Made by a program: the position numbers and the translations under genes | Notes under the pieces: generated by a model | The model's database searches: none | Told to the model about the DNA's origin: nothing | The model's input: only the letters and a program-made list of their open reading frames with translations | Origin: Izemoplasma sp964435595 | GTDB lineage: Bacteria > Bacillota_I > Bacilli_A > Izemoplasmatales > Izemoplasmataceae | Length of the DNA stretch: 53,686 nucleotides | NCBI GenBank assembly: GCA_964435595.1 | Contig: CAYSZV010000015.1 | Span: 1-53,686 of the forward strand | Direction: 5' to 3' | In this document: piece after piece, positions 24,334 through 33,007 of the stretch | How the letters are laid out: each line of letters begins with the position of its first letter | How positions within the stretch are numbered: the stretch's first letter is position 1

Positions 24334-25350
24334 TTAATTTCCAGCCATTGCTGATGCAGTTCTTGCATCATCATAATCTTCGTCTGTTACGATTGTATAT
24401 CCTTCGTGTGAATAAATTGAAATAACAGCAGCTCCAGCTTCAGTTTGAGAAATATTGATGAATGCTTGAGCGATTGCATCAATAATATCTTGATCTAAGT
24501 TTACAGTTGAAGCAGTGATAGTGTCATTCATGATATTCGCAGTAACACCTACAACATTAGTTTCGTCCCAAATTGTAAGAGTTCTTCCAAATTCAGCAGT
24601 CCAGCTTGCAGCATAATCTCTACGAGCATCTGCATAGAATGTAGCAACATCACAAGTTCCTGATGCTAATGAAGCAGCAGAATCTCCGTATCCTGAAGTT
24701 GATACTACAGTTCCATCGATATCATCAAAAGTTTTATCAAAGTTATCTTGAAGCCAAATGTTTGGATAGATGTATCCACTTGATGATGTAGCACTACGTA
24801 CACACCAGTTCAAATCTTTTACATCGTCCCATACTAATGCAGTTCCAGCATTTACTTTAGCTGATAAAGCAGCTCCATCAGCACTAGGTCCAGCAATGAT
24901 TAATCCTTTGTAATAAGAAACTTGGTAATCTGAATCTCCTTCAGTTGCTAATCCATCATTCCAGTCAATAGCATTTTCACTATCTTTGCTTAATCCAGCG
25001 CGAGTCGCAGCTAACATAACTTCTAATGGGCTGTCATCTAAATCTTTGTATGCAACATAAGTTCCACCAGGTAAGAATGCGATGTCCCCTGTACCAGCGA
25101 TTAGTGCTTCCCCAGCAGCTTCGTATGTAGAAGATACTAATACTTTTACACCAGCTACCTCAAATCCTAATTCCATTAATTCATCTTTTAATAACTGTTC
25201 TAGCGGTTCAGTTACTTCTAAGATTTCATCTGCAGGTCTTGAAGGTACGAAATATACAACCAATTCATGGTCTTTATATTCGTTTCCACCACATGCAGCT
25301 AAGCTTAACGCAACAACTAACGTTAATACTAATACTAATAATTTTTTCAT
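24334..25350 (-). CDS. phnD: Phosphonate/phosphite-type ABC transporter binding lipoprotein
   Basis: 338 residues. A lipoprotein signal peptide with lipobox LAAC (Cys about residue 20) precedes a type II periplasmic-binding fold. FVPSRPADEILEVTEPL near the start and GDIAFLPGGTYVAYKD are typical of PhnD proteins. The acidic mature protein would be anchored outside the membrane. ATG follows ATAGGAGGAATT. First gene of the operon, with promoter and a candidate operator at 25374-25416. Ligand unproved. Confidence 0.9.
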   Translation of the reverse strand: MKKLLVLVLTLVVALSLAACGGNEYKDHELVVYFVPSRPADEILEVTEPLEQLLKDELMELGFEVAGVKVLVSSTYEAAGEALIAGTGDIAFLPGGTYVAYKDLDDSPLEVMLAATRAGLSKDSENAIDWNDGLATEGDSDYQVSYYKGLIIAGPSADGAALSAKVNAGTALVWDDVKDLNWCVRSATSSSGYIYPNIWLQDNFDKTFDDIDGTVVSTSGYGDSAASLASGTCDVATFYADARRDYAASWTAEFGRTLTIWDETNVVGVTANIMNDTITASTVNLDQDIIDAIAQAFINISQTEAGAAVISIYSHEGYTIVTDEDYDDARTASAMAGN

Positions 25351-25373
25351 AATTCCTCCTATAATAAGTTTTT

Positions 25374-25416
25374 TAATACAATTTGTATTATACCATACAA
25401 TAAAAAGTAATTACAA
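25374..25416 (-). promoter_or_regulatory. phnD promoter with overlapping palindrome
   Basis: The minus strand has TTGTAA (25411-25416), 18-nt spacer and perfect TATAAT (25387-25392). The perfect palindrome TAATACAA-T-TTGTATTA (25374-25390, 8-bp arms) overlaps the -10 box and the start site, where a repressor would act. Confidence 0.6.
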
Positions 25417-25505
25417 TGATTAATATGGATTATATTTTCTGTTTTACTATAGTAAAGAAACCATTGATAACCCATAATTAAGGCTAAAATATAGTTCTAT
25501 AAATG

Positions 25506-25543
25506 AAAAAAAAGCAGATATATTCACTATGAATTTATCTGCT
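25506..25543 (-). terminator. Intrinsic terminator of the sucrose operon
   Basis: AGCAGATA/TATCTGCT (25513-25520 with 25536-25543) with inner pairing in the loop and at least seven T on the minus strand, just past the fructokinase stop. Confidence 0.88.
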
Positions 25544-25548
25544 GTTTC

Positions 25549-26508
25549 TTATTTTTCTATAAAAGCTTCTACTTCTAATTTTGTTGGCATAGAGGGGATT
25601 GCTCCCATCTTCGATGCAACAATCGCACCTACTCCGTTGGCAAATGCAACAATTTGAGTATACGAGTAATTTGTTAATTCGTTGACATCAATTTTTAAAT
25701 CTAAAATCTTGAATATAAATGCACCAATAAACGAATCGCCAGCACCTGTCGTGTCAACTGCAATTACCTTAAAACCATTATGACTATATTGGTTCGTTTT
25801 TGTATAAACAACTGCTCCTTCTGGACCTTTTGTATATATTATGACTTTGACATTTTCTCTGAATAAATCGCTTAATGCCTCTTCAATATTAGATGTACCA
25901 GTAATAAATTCAAGTTCCTCATCACTGATTTTTAATATGTCAGCCAATCCAATATATTCATTAATTACGCTCTTATACTTATTATGATCTTCCCACAAAG
26001 GTAATCTCACGTTTGGATCAAAACTGATTAAACATCCGTTTTCTCTTGCAATTTTAAGCACATAATTGTGGGTTTCTTTCATCGGAGAATCAACTAAATC
26101 AACACTACAAAAATGTAAAATGTCTCCATAACTAAATATCGTTTTATCAATATCTTCTTTGCTCATCAATAAATCCGCACTAGGATCTCTATAAAAACTA
26201 AACTCGCGGTCCCCATCTTCTTTCAAGGATACAAAAGCAAGTCCGGTATTCGCCTTGTTTGTCCGTTTTACATGGTTTACGTTTACATTAACTTTTTGTA
26301 ATTCATTTATGATATGATCTCCAAATCCATCCATTCCAAGTTGAGTTAATAAAATGCTTTCTACACCTAATTTACTTACACAAGCACAAACGTTCGCTGG
26401 TGCACCACCAGCAACTCTTTTAAATTGTAGCACCTCACTCAAAGGCACTCCTTTTTGCAATGGAACAAAGTCAATCAATGCTTCTCCAATACTAATCAAT
26501 TTTCCCAT
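25549..26508 (-). CDS. scrK: Fructokinase, PfkB family
   Basis: 319 residues. The PfkB N-terminal motif is GGAPANVCACVSKLG (about 34-48) and the C-terminal signature with catalytic Asp is DTTGAGDSFIGAF (about 246-258). The N-terminus GKLISIGEALIDFVP is typical of fructokinases. It lies 15 nt after amylosucrase, whose reaction frees fructose, so phosphorylation of fructose to fructose 6-phosphate fits well. ATG follows CGAGGTGAACTC. Other sugar-kinase substrates cannot be excluded from sequence alone. Confidence 0.88.
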   Translation of the reverse strand: MGKLISIGEALIDFVPLQKGVPLSEVLQFKRVAGGAPANVCACVSKLGVESILLTQLGMDGFGDHIINELQKVNVNVNHVKRTNKANTGLAFVSLKEDGDREFSFYRDPSADLLMSKEDIDKTIFSYGDILHFCSVDLVDSPMKETHNYVLKIARENGCLISFDPNVRLPLWEDHNKYKSVINEYIGLADILKISDEELEFITGTSNIEEALSDLFRENVKVIIYTKGPEGAVVYTKTNQYSHNGFKVIAVDTTGAGDSFIGAFIFKILDLKIDVNELTNYSYTQIVAFANGVGAIVASKMGAIPSMPTKLEVEAFIEK

Positions 26509-26523
26509 GAGTTCACCTCGATT

Positions 26524-28377
26524 TCACTCAATTACTTTAAGCCACAATACTTCATATGGGGCGATTCGGATATCATCGAAAGAACAATCAATTATTCTAC
26601 CTGTGAACAAGTCTTCCATCTTTCCTAGTACTCCTGCTGCTTTATATGGTGAAGAAGAAATGGTTTTAATATGTTCACTAAAATTATTAATAAATATCAT
26701 TTTCTCGTTCTTGGCTACCTTCATAAAGGAATACACGCTTATATCCGAGTTTACAATAACATTTACTGTAACACTGCCATCAAATAATTGACTTTTCTTA
26801 CGGAAATCAATCATTTTCTTCAAGCCTTCAAAAATCTGATATTCAAACGTATCTTTTATATGGCGCTTTTCGGCTCTATCCCAATCAAAGATTGGTCTGT
26901 GAACCCATCTGCCGTCACTCTTTTTATCCAGATCAGATAAGTATGAATGATCGTTTAATGTTGCAATTTCGTCTCCGCTATATATTAGTGGAATTCCTCT
27001 ATGAGAAAATGTCATAGAATGTGCTAATAGAATTCTCTTTACTGATAATTCCTTTTCATATTCAAACCGTTCTTCTATCGCTTTTTCGAGTCCCAACAAC
27101 GAGGCACTGGTTCCATTGGTTCTTGCATCTTTCGAATGAGAGTTGTACTGATAGTTTTCACCTCTCGCAAAGCTACCATAAAAATTACCGTTATAAAAAT
27201 TAATTAAAAACTGTTTATGATAAAACGGCTCCATTCCAAACGATTTAATTGCATCCTCATTGAATCCCCAACCGATATCATCGTGACATCTTATATAATT
27301 CATCCAGCAACTTTTTGAATTAGGAGTAAATCTTGCGTTATCAACATTAAGCAACCTAACATCACGTGTTGCAAAAGCATTCCATATATTCACCATAAAG
27401 TTTGCGTTATACAACAAACCGCATTCTTTTTTCTTTTCAGTTCCGAAATACTTGAATATCTCATGTGGTTCTACAATTGCTTCTCCTAATAATGCTAGAG
27501 ATGGACAAACAACATCCTTTACCAATTGAAACATATATAATAAATCATGAATTTCATCTAAATTTCTACAAGAAGTCCCTACTTCTTTCCACATAAATGG
27601 AATCGCATCTAAACGAATGATATTAATTCCCTTATTTGCTAATTTGAGCATGGTACTTAACATTTGTTCAAAGACATATGGATTTTTAAAATTTAAGTCC
27701 CACTGAAAGTCACTAAATGAAGTGAATACCCATTTTTTTATTTCTTTCTTATAGGTGAAATTTCCTGGAAATCTATCTGGCAAAACTTCAGGAACATGTC
27801 GATCAAATTGATCAGGAATTGTTCTGTCATCATACATTATAAACATATCCTGATAAAACGGATCACCTTGTAGCGCTTTTTTTGCCCATTCATGGGTATC
27901 GGCAGTATGATTTACAACATAATCAATACAAACATCAATATTGGCATGTCTAAACTGTTCAAGAACAAGTTCAAAATCTTCTAAAGTTCCTAATTCACTC
28001 GCTACGTCCAAATAATCTTCAACTGCATAGCCGCCATCGTTCTCTCCTTCTCTAGCTTTTAACAAAGGCATTAAGTGAACATATGATATCCCCAATTCTT
28101 TCAAATATGGAATTCTAGATGGTAATTTCTTAAAAGTATTAGAAAATAAGTCTATATAGACCATATATCCAATCATATTTCGAGACATATACCATGTCTT
28201 TTTTCTTTTATCTAACTTTCGAAGCGCTTCACTTCGTTCTTCAAATCTATTTTTCATCATAGACAAAAGAGATTCAAAATCACTTTGTTTTGCACCTAGT
28301 TTTTGATATGTATTGAAGTAACTATTTCTTAGTTTTTTGATATTTCTATCCAATCTTTTTTGATACACAATACTCAC
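26524..28377 (-). CDS. ams: Amylosucrase-type sucrose-acting glucosidase (GH13)
   Basis: 617 residues. Amylosucrase moves the glucosyl unit of sucrose onto an alpha-1,4-glucan and frees fructose; some relatives only hydrolyse sucrose. The catalytic triad is the nucleophile Asp in IIRLDAIPF (about 257), acid/base Glu in LGEAIVEP (about 299) and Asp in CHDDIGW (about 366). The family marker PDQFDR (Arg about 193) and the long N-terminal helical domain of amylosucrases (about 1-75) are present. There is no signal peptide, so it acts inside the cell. It starts at GTG 28375-28377 after AAGGAGTG; an upstream in-frame ATG lacks a ribosome-binding site. Polymerase versus hydrolase activity is not decidable here. 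Confidence 0.88.
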   Translation of the reverse strand: MSIVYQKRLDRNIKKLRNSYFNTYQKLGAKQSDFESLLSMMKNRFEERSEALRKLDKRKKTWYMSRNMIGYMVYIDLFSNTFKKLPSRIPYLKELGISYVHLMPLLKAREGENDGGYAVEDYLDVASELGTLEDFELVLEQFRHANIDVCIDYVVNHTADTHEWAKKALQGDPFYQDMFIMYDDRTIPDQFDRHVPEVLPDRFPGNFTYKKEIKKWVFTSFSDFQWDLNFKNPYVFEQMLSTMLKLANKGINIIRLDAIPFMWKEVGTSCRNLDEIHDLLYMFQLVKDVVCPSLALLGEAIVEPHEIFKYFGTEKKKECGLLYNANFMVNIWNAFATRDVRLLNVDNARFTPNSKSCWMNYIRCHDDIGWGFNEDAIKSFGMEPFYHKQFLINFYNGNFYGSFARGENYQYNSHSKDARTNGTSASLLGLEKAIEERFEYEKELSVKRILLAHSMTFSHRGIPLIYSGDEIATLNDHSYLSDLDKKSDGRWVHRPIFDWDRAEKRHIKDTFEYQIFEGLKKMIDFRKKSQLFDGSVTVNVIVNSDISVYSFMKVAKNEKMIFINNFSEHIKTISSSPYKAAGVLGKMEDLFTGRIIDCSFDDIRIAPYEVLWLKVIE

Positions 28378-28458
28378 ATAATCACTCCTTTCTGAAGATG
28401 ATTTTTTATTCTTCATCCAAGCATATATATGATTTTAAGGAAACCTTTCCACATACAA

Positions 28459-28487
28459 ATATTATCACTATTTGTAAGCGTTGTCAA
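28459..28487 (-). promoter_or_regulatory. Sucrose operon promoter with overlapping CcpA cre box
   Basis: The minus strand has TTGACA (28482-28487), 17-nt spacer and TAATAT (28459-28464). TGTAAGCGTTGTCA (28473-28486) fits the Bacillus cre consensus TGWAANCGNTNWCA at every position and covers the -35 box and upstream spacer. Bound CcpA would block polymerase when better sugars are present. A small palindrome GGAAACCTTTCC (28439-28450) lies at the start site and could be a second operator. Confidence 0.75.
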
Positions 28488-28570
28488 TACAATGTTTATC
28501 CCTTTATTCATTGTAATCCAAATGTTTTATTGTATTAGAAAGCAATTTATCCCTCTCAAAAAAAACAGAA

Positions 28571-28598
28571 TAAAAAACAAGCACAAATGTGCTTGTTT
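28571..28598 (-). terminator. Intrinsic terminator after metG
   Basis: An 11-bp perfect stem AAACAAGCACA/TGTGCTTGTTT (28575-28585 with 28588-28598) followed by T on the minus strand. Its proximal arm touches the metG stop codon. Confidence 0.9.
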
Positions 28599-30525
28599 AA
28601 GATATTTTGTCTCCAGCCTTTAAGGTTTGAACTTCTAATACTTCTAAAGATTTTCTTCTCTTACCAGCCAAAATCATTCCTTCAGATAAAACACCTCGTA
28701 ATGTTACAGGCTTTAAGTTTTTGACAACAATGACTTTTTTTCCTATCATTTCTTCTGGAGTATAGTCACCTGCGATACCTGATACAATTTGTCTTACTTT
28801 ATCTTTGGTGTTGATCTTAGACACCAATAATTTGTCTGCATTGGGATGTTTTTCACATTCCAATACCTCTCCCACTACTAATTCTACTTTAAGGAAATCT
28901 TCAATTCCGATTTGATTTTCATCCTCTTCTACAACTTCATCTTGTTTTTTAGGTGAAATCATATTTTGAATGTACTCTTCTTCCACTTTTAGATCGAGTC
29001 TAGGGAAAATCGGAACAGGATTCTCAATAACGTTCAAAGAATCAATCACACCAAATGATAAACTATCCCAAGTCTGTAACTCTTTAGGAATGTTCAACTG
29101 TCTAAACAGTTCTTTTGATGCATCTAATAAAACAGGACTCAATAAGATTCCAACTTGTCTCAACGCTTCTACTAAGTGATATAAAACACTGTTTAATTCC
29201 TCTTTTTTTGTATCATCTTTCGCCAACACCCAAGGACGTGTTTCATCAATATATTTGTTTGTTCTTGAAATCAAGCTCCATACTTTACCTAAGGCATTTG
29301 AAACTTTTAATGAATCCATATCTTCCGTGTATTCTTGTACGGTATTTTCAATTTTTTCTTTGATGATTTTATCAAATTCGAAATACTCTTTTGCAGGCTT
29401 ATGAAGTACTCCACCAAAGTATTTATTTGTCATGCTAATTGTACGATTCACTAGGTTTCCAAAATCATTTGCTAAATCATAATTGATGCGCCCCAAATAT
29501 GTTTCTGGAGTAAAGACACCATCTCCACTATATGGGATTTCTTTTAGTAAGAAATAACGTACTGAATCAAGGCCATATTTTTCAACAAGTGGCTCGGGAT
29601 ATACAACAGTACCTTGAGATTTACTCATTTTACCATCTTTCATCATATACCACCCATGTGCATAGAGTTTAAAACTAATTGGAACATTAAGTGCCATCAA
29701 CATGATTGGCCAATAAATCGCATGGAACCGTAAAATATCTTTCCCTACAACGTGAATTACTTCGTCACCTTTCCAGTATTTATCATATAAAGATTCATCA
29801 TCTGTTTTGTATCCAAGAGCGCTAATGTAATTAGATAGTGCATCAATCCAAACATAGATTACATGCTTTGGATTACTGGGAACTGCCACACCCCATGTAA
29901 ATGATGTTCGCGAAACAGATAAATCGTTCAATCCTCCTTTGATAAATGATACAACTTCATTCTTTCTTGAATCAGGAGTGATGAAATCTGGATTATCTTC
30001 AATATACTTTAATAGTCTATCTCCATATTTAGATAGTCTTAAGAAGTAAGATTCCTCTTTTACAAGTTGTGTTTCTCTACCACAATCAGGACATACATTC
30101 CCTTCTTCTAATTGGGTTTTAGTGAAGAATGATTCATCATGAATACAGTAGTATCCTTCGTAATGACCCAAATAAATATCATCTTGAGCAAGTAATTGTT
30201 CAAAAATTTGTTTAACAACACTTTCATGACGCGTTTCAGTCGTACGAATAAAATCATCGTATTCGACATTTAATGTTTTCCATAATTTTTGTGTATCTTT
30301 TGCAATTCTATCCACGTGTTGTTGTGGTGTTTTATTGTTAGAAGCTGCGACTGTTTCGATTTTTTGTCCATGCTCGTCCATTCCTGTTAGATATCTTGTA
30401 TCATATCCTTGCAGTTTTTTGTAACGATTCATCGCATCACACAGTAAAGTTGTGTATGAATTACCGATATGTAATTTACCACTAGGATAATAGATCGGTG
30501 TTGTTATATAAAATGTTTTTTTCAT
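28597..30525 (-). CDS. metG: Methionyl-tRNA synthetase with C-terminal tRNA-binding domain
   Basis: 642 residues. HIGH is in GKLHIGNSYTTLL; KMSKS is in GKMSKSQGTV; a zinc knuckle with CPDC lies at about residues 135-150. The last about 105 residues are an OB-fold tRNA-binding domain (KVELVVGEVLECEKHPNADKLL), which also dimerises the enzyme. I start at ATG 30523-30525 after GGGAGTGATATT; the frame remains open 50 codons upstream into rsmI but without support. Last gene of the tmk-holB-ricT-trmN6-rsmI-metG block, as in Bacillus. Confidence 0.97.
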   Translation of the reverse strand: MKKTFYITTPIYYPSGKLHIGNSYTTLLCDAMNRYKKLQGYDTRYLTGMDEHGQKIETVAASNNKTPQQHVDRIAKDTQKLWKTLNVEYDDFIRTTETRHESVVKQIFEQLLAQDDIYLGHYEGYYCIHDESFFTKTQLEEGNVCPDCGRETQLVKEESYFLRLSKYGDRLLKYIEDNPDFITPDSRKNEVVSFIKGGLNDLSVSRTSFTWGVAVPSNPKHVIYVWIDALSNYISALGYKTDDESLYDKYWKGDEVIHVVGKDILRFHAIYWPIMLMALNVPISFKLYAHGWYMMKDGKMSKSQGTVVYPEPLVEKYGLDSVRYFLLKEIPYSGDGVFTPETYLGRINYDLANDFGNLVNRTISMTNKYFGGVLHKPAKEYFEFDKIIKEKIENTVQEYTEDMDSLKVSNALGKVWSLISRTNKYIDETRPWVLAKDDTKKEELNSVLYHLVEALRQVGILLSPVLLDASKELFRQLNIPKELQTWDSLSFGVIDSLNVIENPVPIFPRLDLKVEEEYIQNMISPKKQDEVVEEDENQIGIEDFLKVELVVGEVLECEKHPNADKLLVSKINTKDKVRQIVSGIAGDYTPEEMIGKKVIVVKNLKPVTLRGVLSEGMILAGKRRKSLEVLEVQTLKAGDKIS

Positions 30526-30577
30526 AATATCACTCCCATTATGTATCATTATATCAATCTTGAATTGATAATCAAGT

Positions 30578-31420
30578 TTATTTGTTTTTGTGAAATTCTT
30601 GATAGACTTCATTCTTTTGCAATCCGCGGTTTTTCGCAACGACTTTGATTGCATCTTTACTTGGCATGCCTTCATTTACGTATTGATTCACTTCTTCTAA
30701 AATAGTAAGGTCACTTTCTACGATAGAATCACCTACTCCTTCTACGATGATAACAATCTCTCCTTTGATCTCACCCATATCTAAAAGAGATGCTGTTGTT
30801 CCTCTGATAATTTCTTCGTATCTTTTTGTGAGTTCTCTTGCAACTACAATATTTCTTTCTCCGTACACATCATAAAGACTTTGGATTGTTTTATTGATGC
30901 GATGTGGTGATTCATAAAATATCAATGTTTCAGTATGATTTTTCAGGTTTTCTAATTCTTTGATACGTTTTGTCTCTTTGTTATCTAAAAAGCCATAAAA
31001 CAAGAATGGATGTGGTGCGATTCCTGATACAACAAGTGCAGATAGCGCTGCATTCGCTCCAGGAATATTAACAACATTAAATCCTTCTTTGATTGCTTCT
31101 CTTATTACATAATAGCCAGGATCACTGATGAGAGGATATCCAGCATCACTAATCAAAGCGATATTGTTTCCTTCCCTTAATAAGGAAATCAACTCTTCTG
31201 ATTTAATTTCTTTATTAAAATCATGGTAAGATTTCAACGGTTTGCTGATATCAAAATGAGATAATAATTTAGATGATACTCTTTTGTCTTCACAATAGAT
31301 ATAATCCACTTCTTGTAAGGTTTTGACAGCACGAAAAGTCATATCTTCAAGATTCCCAATTGGGGTAGCTACAAGATACAATGTTTTTTGCTCATTACGA
31401 AAACTTTTCTGTCTGTCCAT
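30578..31420 (-). CDS. rsmI: 16S rRNA (cytidine1402-2'-O)-methyltransferase
   Basis: 280 residues, tetrapyrrole-methylase fold. Landmarks are LYLVATPIGNLEDMTFRAV near the start, the CEDKRVSSKLLSHF segment, SDAGYPLISDPGY and FYESPHRINKTIQSL. It acts with RsmH on C1402 in the decoding centre. The last about 35 residues (VNEGMPSKDAIKVVAKNRG) form the usual C-terminal helical piece. ATG follows AAAGGAGTAAGAT, 3 nt after trmN6. Confidence 0.96.
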   Translation of the reverse strand: MDRQKSFRNEQKTLYLVATPIGNLEDMTFRAVKTLQEVDYIYCEDKRVSSKLLSHFDISKPLKSYHDFNKEIKSEELISLLREGNNIALISDAGYPLISDPGYYVIREAIKEGFNVVNIPGANAALSALVVSGIAPHPFLFYGFLDNKETKRIKELENLKNHTETLIFYESPHRINKTIQSLYDVYGERNIVVARELTKRYEEIIRGTTASLLDMGEIKGEIVIIVEGVGDSIVESDLTILEEVNQYVNEGMPSKDAIKVVAKNRGLQKNEVYQEFHKNK

Positions 31421-31423
31421 ATC

Positions 31424-32155
31424 TTACTCCTTTTTAAATCTAAAAATCCGTAGTACTTCGTCACTATATTCTCCGTTTTCATGAACATAGAGAGGCTCTA
31501 ACAAGCTAAGACCAGTATTTCCATTATTTGATGCATCGACAAGCACTGTATATGATGTGTCTCCTTTTTGGGGATACACAAATCGCAGTCTTTTGATAGC
31601 GAACTTATGTTTATTCAACAACAGTATAATTTCTTCAATACGTTCGGTGCGATGAACCATACAAAATGATCCTTTTGTCTTCAACAAACGTTTTGCTTCG
31701 ATGATGATTTCTTCTAATGTAATCAATACTTCATGTCGAGCTATTGTTTTATAGTCTGTTTGATTTGTATGAGATGTATCTTTGTGTTTGAAAAATGGCG
31801 GATTACATGTAATAATGTCAAACTCACTATTTTCAAACTGTTTGGATAATCCCTTTATATCTTTATTTAATATTGTAATTTGGTCTTGAAGGTTATTCAA
31901 TTCAACACTTCTTTTTGCTAAATCATATACTTCACTTTGAATTTCCACACCAATGATTTTCGCATTTGTCTTTAAAGATAAAAATAATGGAATAGGAGCA
32001 TTTCCTGTGCCTAGGTCCATTATCTTTTTTGTCTTTGTGAGAGGTTTTACAAAATCAGCTAAAAGAGTAGAATCCAAACTGAAGTTAAACATGTCAGGAC
32101 GTTGTATTATTTTAATTCCGTCATATCCTAACAAATCATGAATTACTTCTACCAT
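31424..32155 (-). CDS. trmN6: tRNA1(Val) (adenine37-N6)-methyltransferase family
   Basis: 243 residues. The N-terminus RPDMFNFSLDSTLLADFV and the SAM motif IMDLGTGNAPIPLFL (about 42-56) are followed by NPPFFKH, the amino-methyltransferase motif for adenine. Bacillus YabB holds the same place between ricT/yabA and rsmI. ATG follows AGGTGATTCT. The tRNA target is transferred from the E. coli homologue TrmN6 and is not proved here. Confidence 0.9.
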   Translation of the reverse strand: MVEVIHDLLGYDGIKIIQRPDMFNFSLDSTLLADFVKPLTKTKKIMDLGTGNAPIPLFLSLKTNAKIIGVEIQSEVYDLAKRSVELNNLQDQITILNKDIKGLSKQFENSEFDIITCNPPFFKHKDTSHTNQTDYKTIARHEVLITLEEIIIEAKRLLKTKGSFCMVHRTERIEEIILLLNKHKFAIKRLRFVYPQKGDTSYTVLVDASNNGNTGLSLLEPLYVHENGEYSDEVLRIFRFKKE

Positions 32156-32163
32156 AGAATCAC

Positions 32164-33003
32164 CTATTCTCCGTCTTTTTTACCTTGTCCCTTATCATAA
32201 TAATCGATGTGTATCAGGTCTTCCACATTAAATGATTTTATTCCGTCTTCTTCTGTTTTAACACGAACAGACTTATCAATAATGTTAACTGCGATTACTT
32301 TTGCTCTTCCATCTGTAGTTGTCACCCAAGAGTTTATTTTAGGGACCTCTAAACGGTGTTCTTTATACGTATCGTCCTCATAACGAATACAACAAAGAAG
32401 TTTTCCACACAATCCTGAAATATTGACAGGGTTTAAAGATAGGTTTTGATTTTTAGCCATTTTAATTGAAACTGTTTCAAAGTCACCTAAAAACGTATTA
32501 CAACATAAGATATACCCGCAAGGTCCAATCCCTCCAAGGAATTTCGCACCATCTCTCGTACCTATTTGTCGTAACTCAATACGCAACTTGAACTCATTTG
32601 CTAAATCTTTTACTAACTCTCTAAAATCAACGCGTCCTTCTGCATTAAAATAGATAATTATTTTTGATCGATCAAGAGTGTATTCGCACCCTAACAACTT
32701 CATATCTAATTTGTTTTTTATGATATGTTTTTTTACACGCTCATTCGCTTGTGGAATGTCTTTCATATTTCTTTCATATTTCTCGATATCGTCTTCTGAA
32801 GCCACTCGTAAAATTGGTTTTAGTGTACTAATAATCTCACTGTCTCCAATTTCTTTTACTGTTTCAATTACTTCTCCTAATTCAACACCACGAACAGTTT
32901 CTACGATAACTTTATCGTACATTTCTAGTTCATAATCTTTTGGATCAAAGTAATATTTCTTCCCAACGGCTTTAAAACGAATACCAACTACTTTATTCGC
33001 CAT
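32164..33003 (-). CDS. ricT: PSP1-domain protein RicT (YaaT)
   Basis: 279 residues with the PSP1 domain (about 50-135) and the cysteine-rich cluster CGYILCCNTFLGDF ... LCGKLLCC (about 157-200), which binds Fe-S in the Bacillus Ric complex. There RicT with RicA and RicF affects RNase Y specificity, sporulation and competence. RicA and RicF genes are not in this window. ATG follows GAAAGGTAACCAA. It is 4 nt after holB, as in Bacillus. Confidence 0.95.
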   Translation of the reverse strand: MANKVVGIRFKAVGKKYYFDPKDYELEMYDKVIVETVRGVELGEVIETVKEIGDSEIISTLKPILRVASEDDIEKYERNMKDIPQANERVKKHIIKNKLDMKLLGCEYTLDRSKIIIYFNAEGRVDFRELVKDLANEFKLRIELRQIGTRDGAKFLGGIGPCGYILCCNTFLGDFETVSIKMAKNQNLSLNPVNISGLCGKLLCCIRYEDDTYKEHRLEVPKINSWVTTTDGRAKVIAVNIIDKSVRVKTEEDGIKSFNVEDLIHIDYYDKGQGKKDGE

Positions 33004-33007
33004 TTGG

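Noticed and set aside
30526..30675. 50-codon N-terminal extension of metG
   Set aside because: It overlaps rsmI, lacks a ribosome-binding site, and the family starts at the MKKTFYITTPIYYP methionine.
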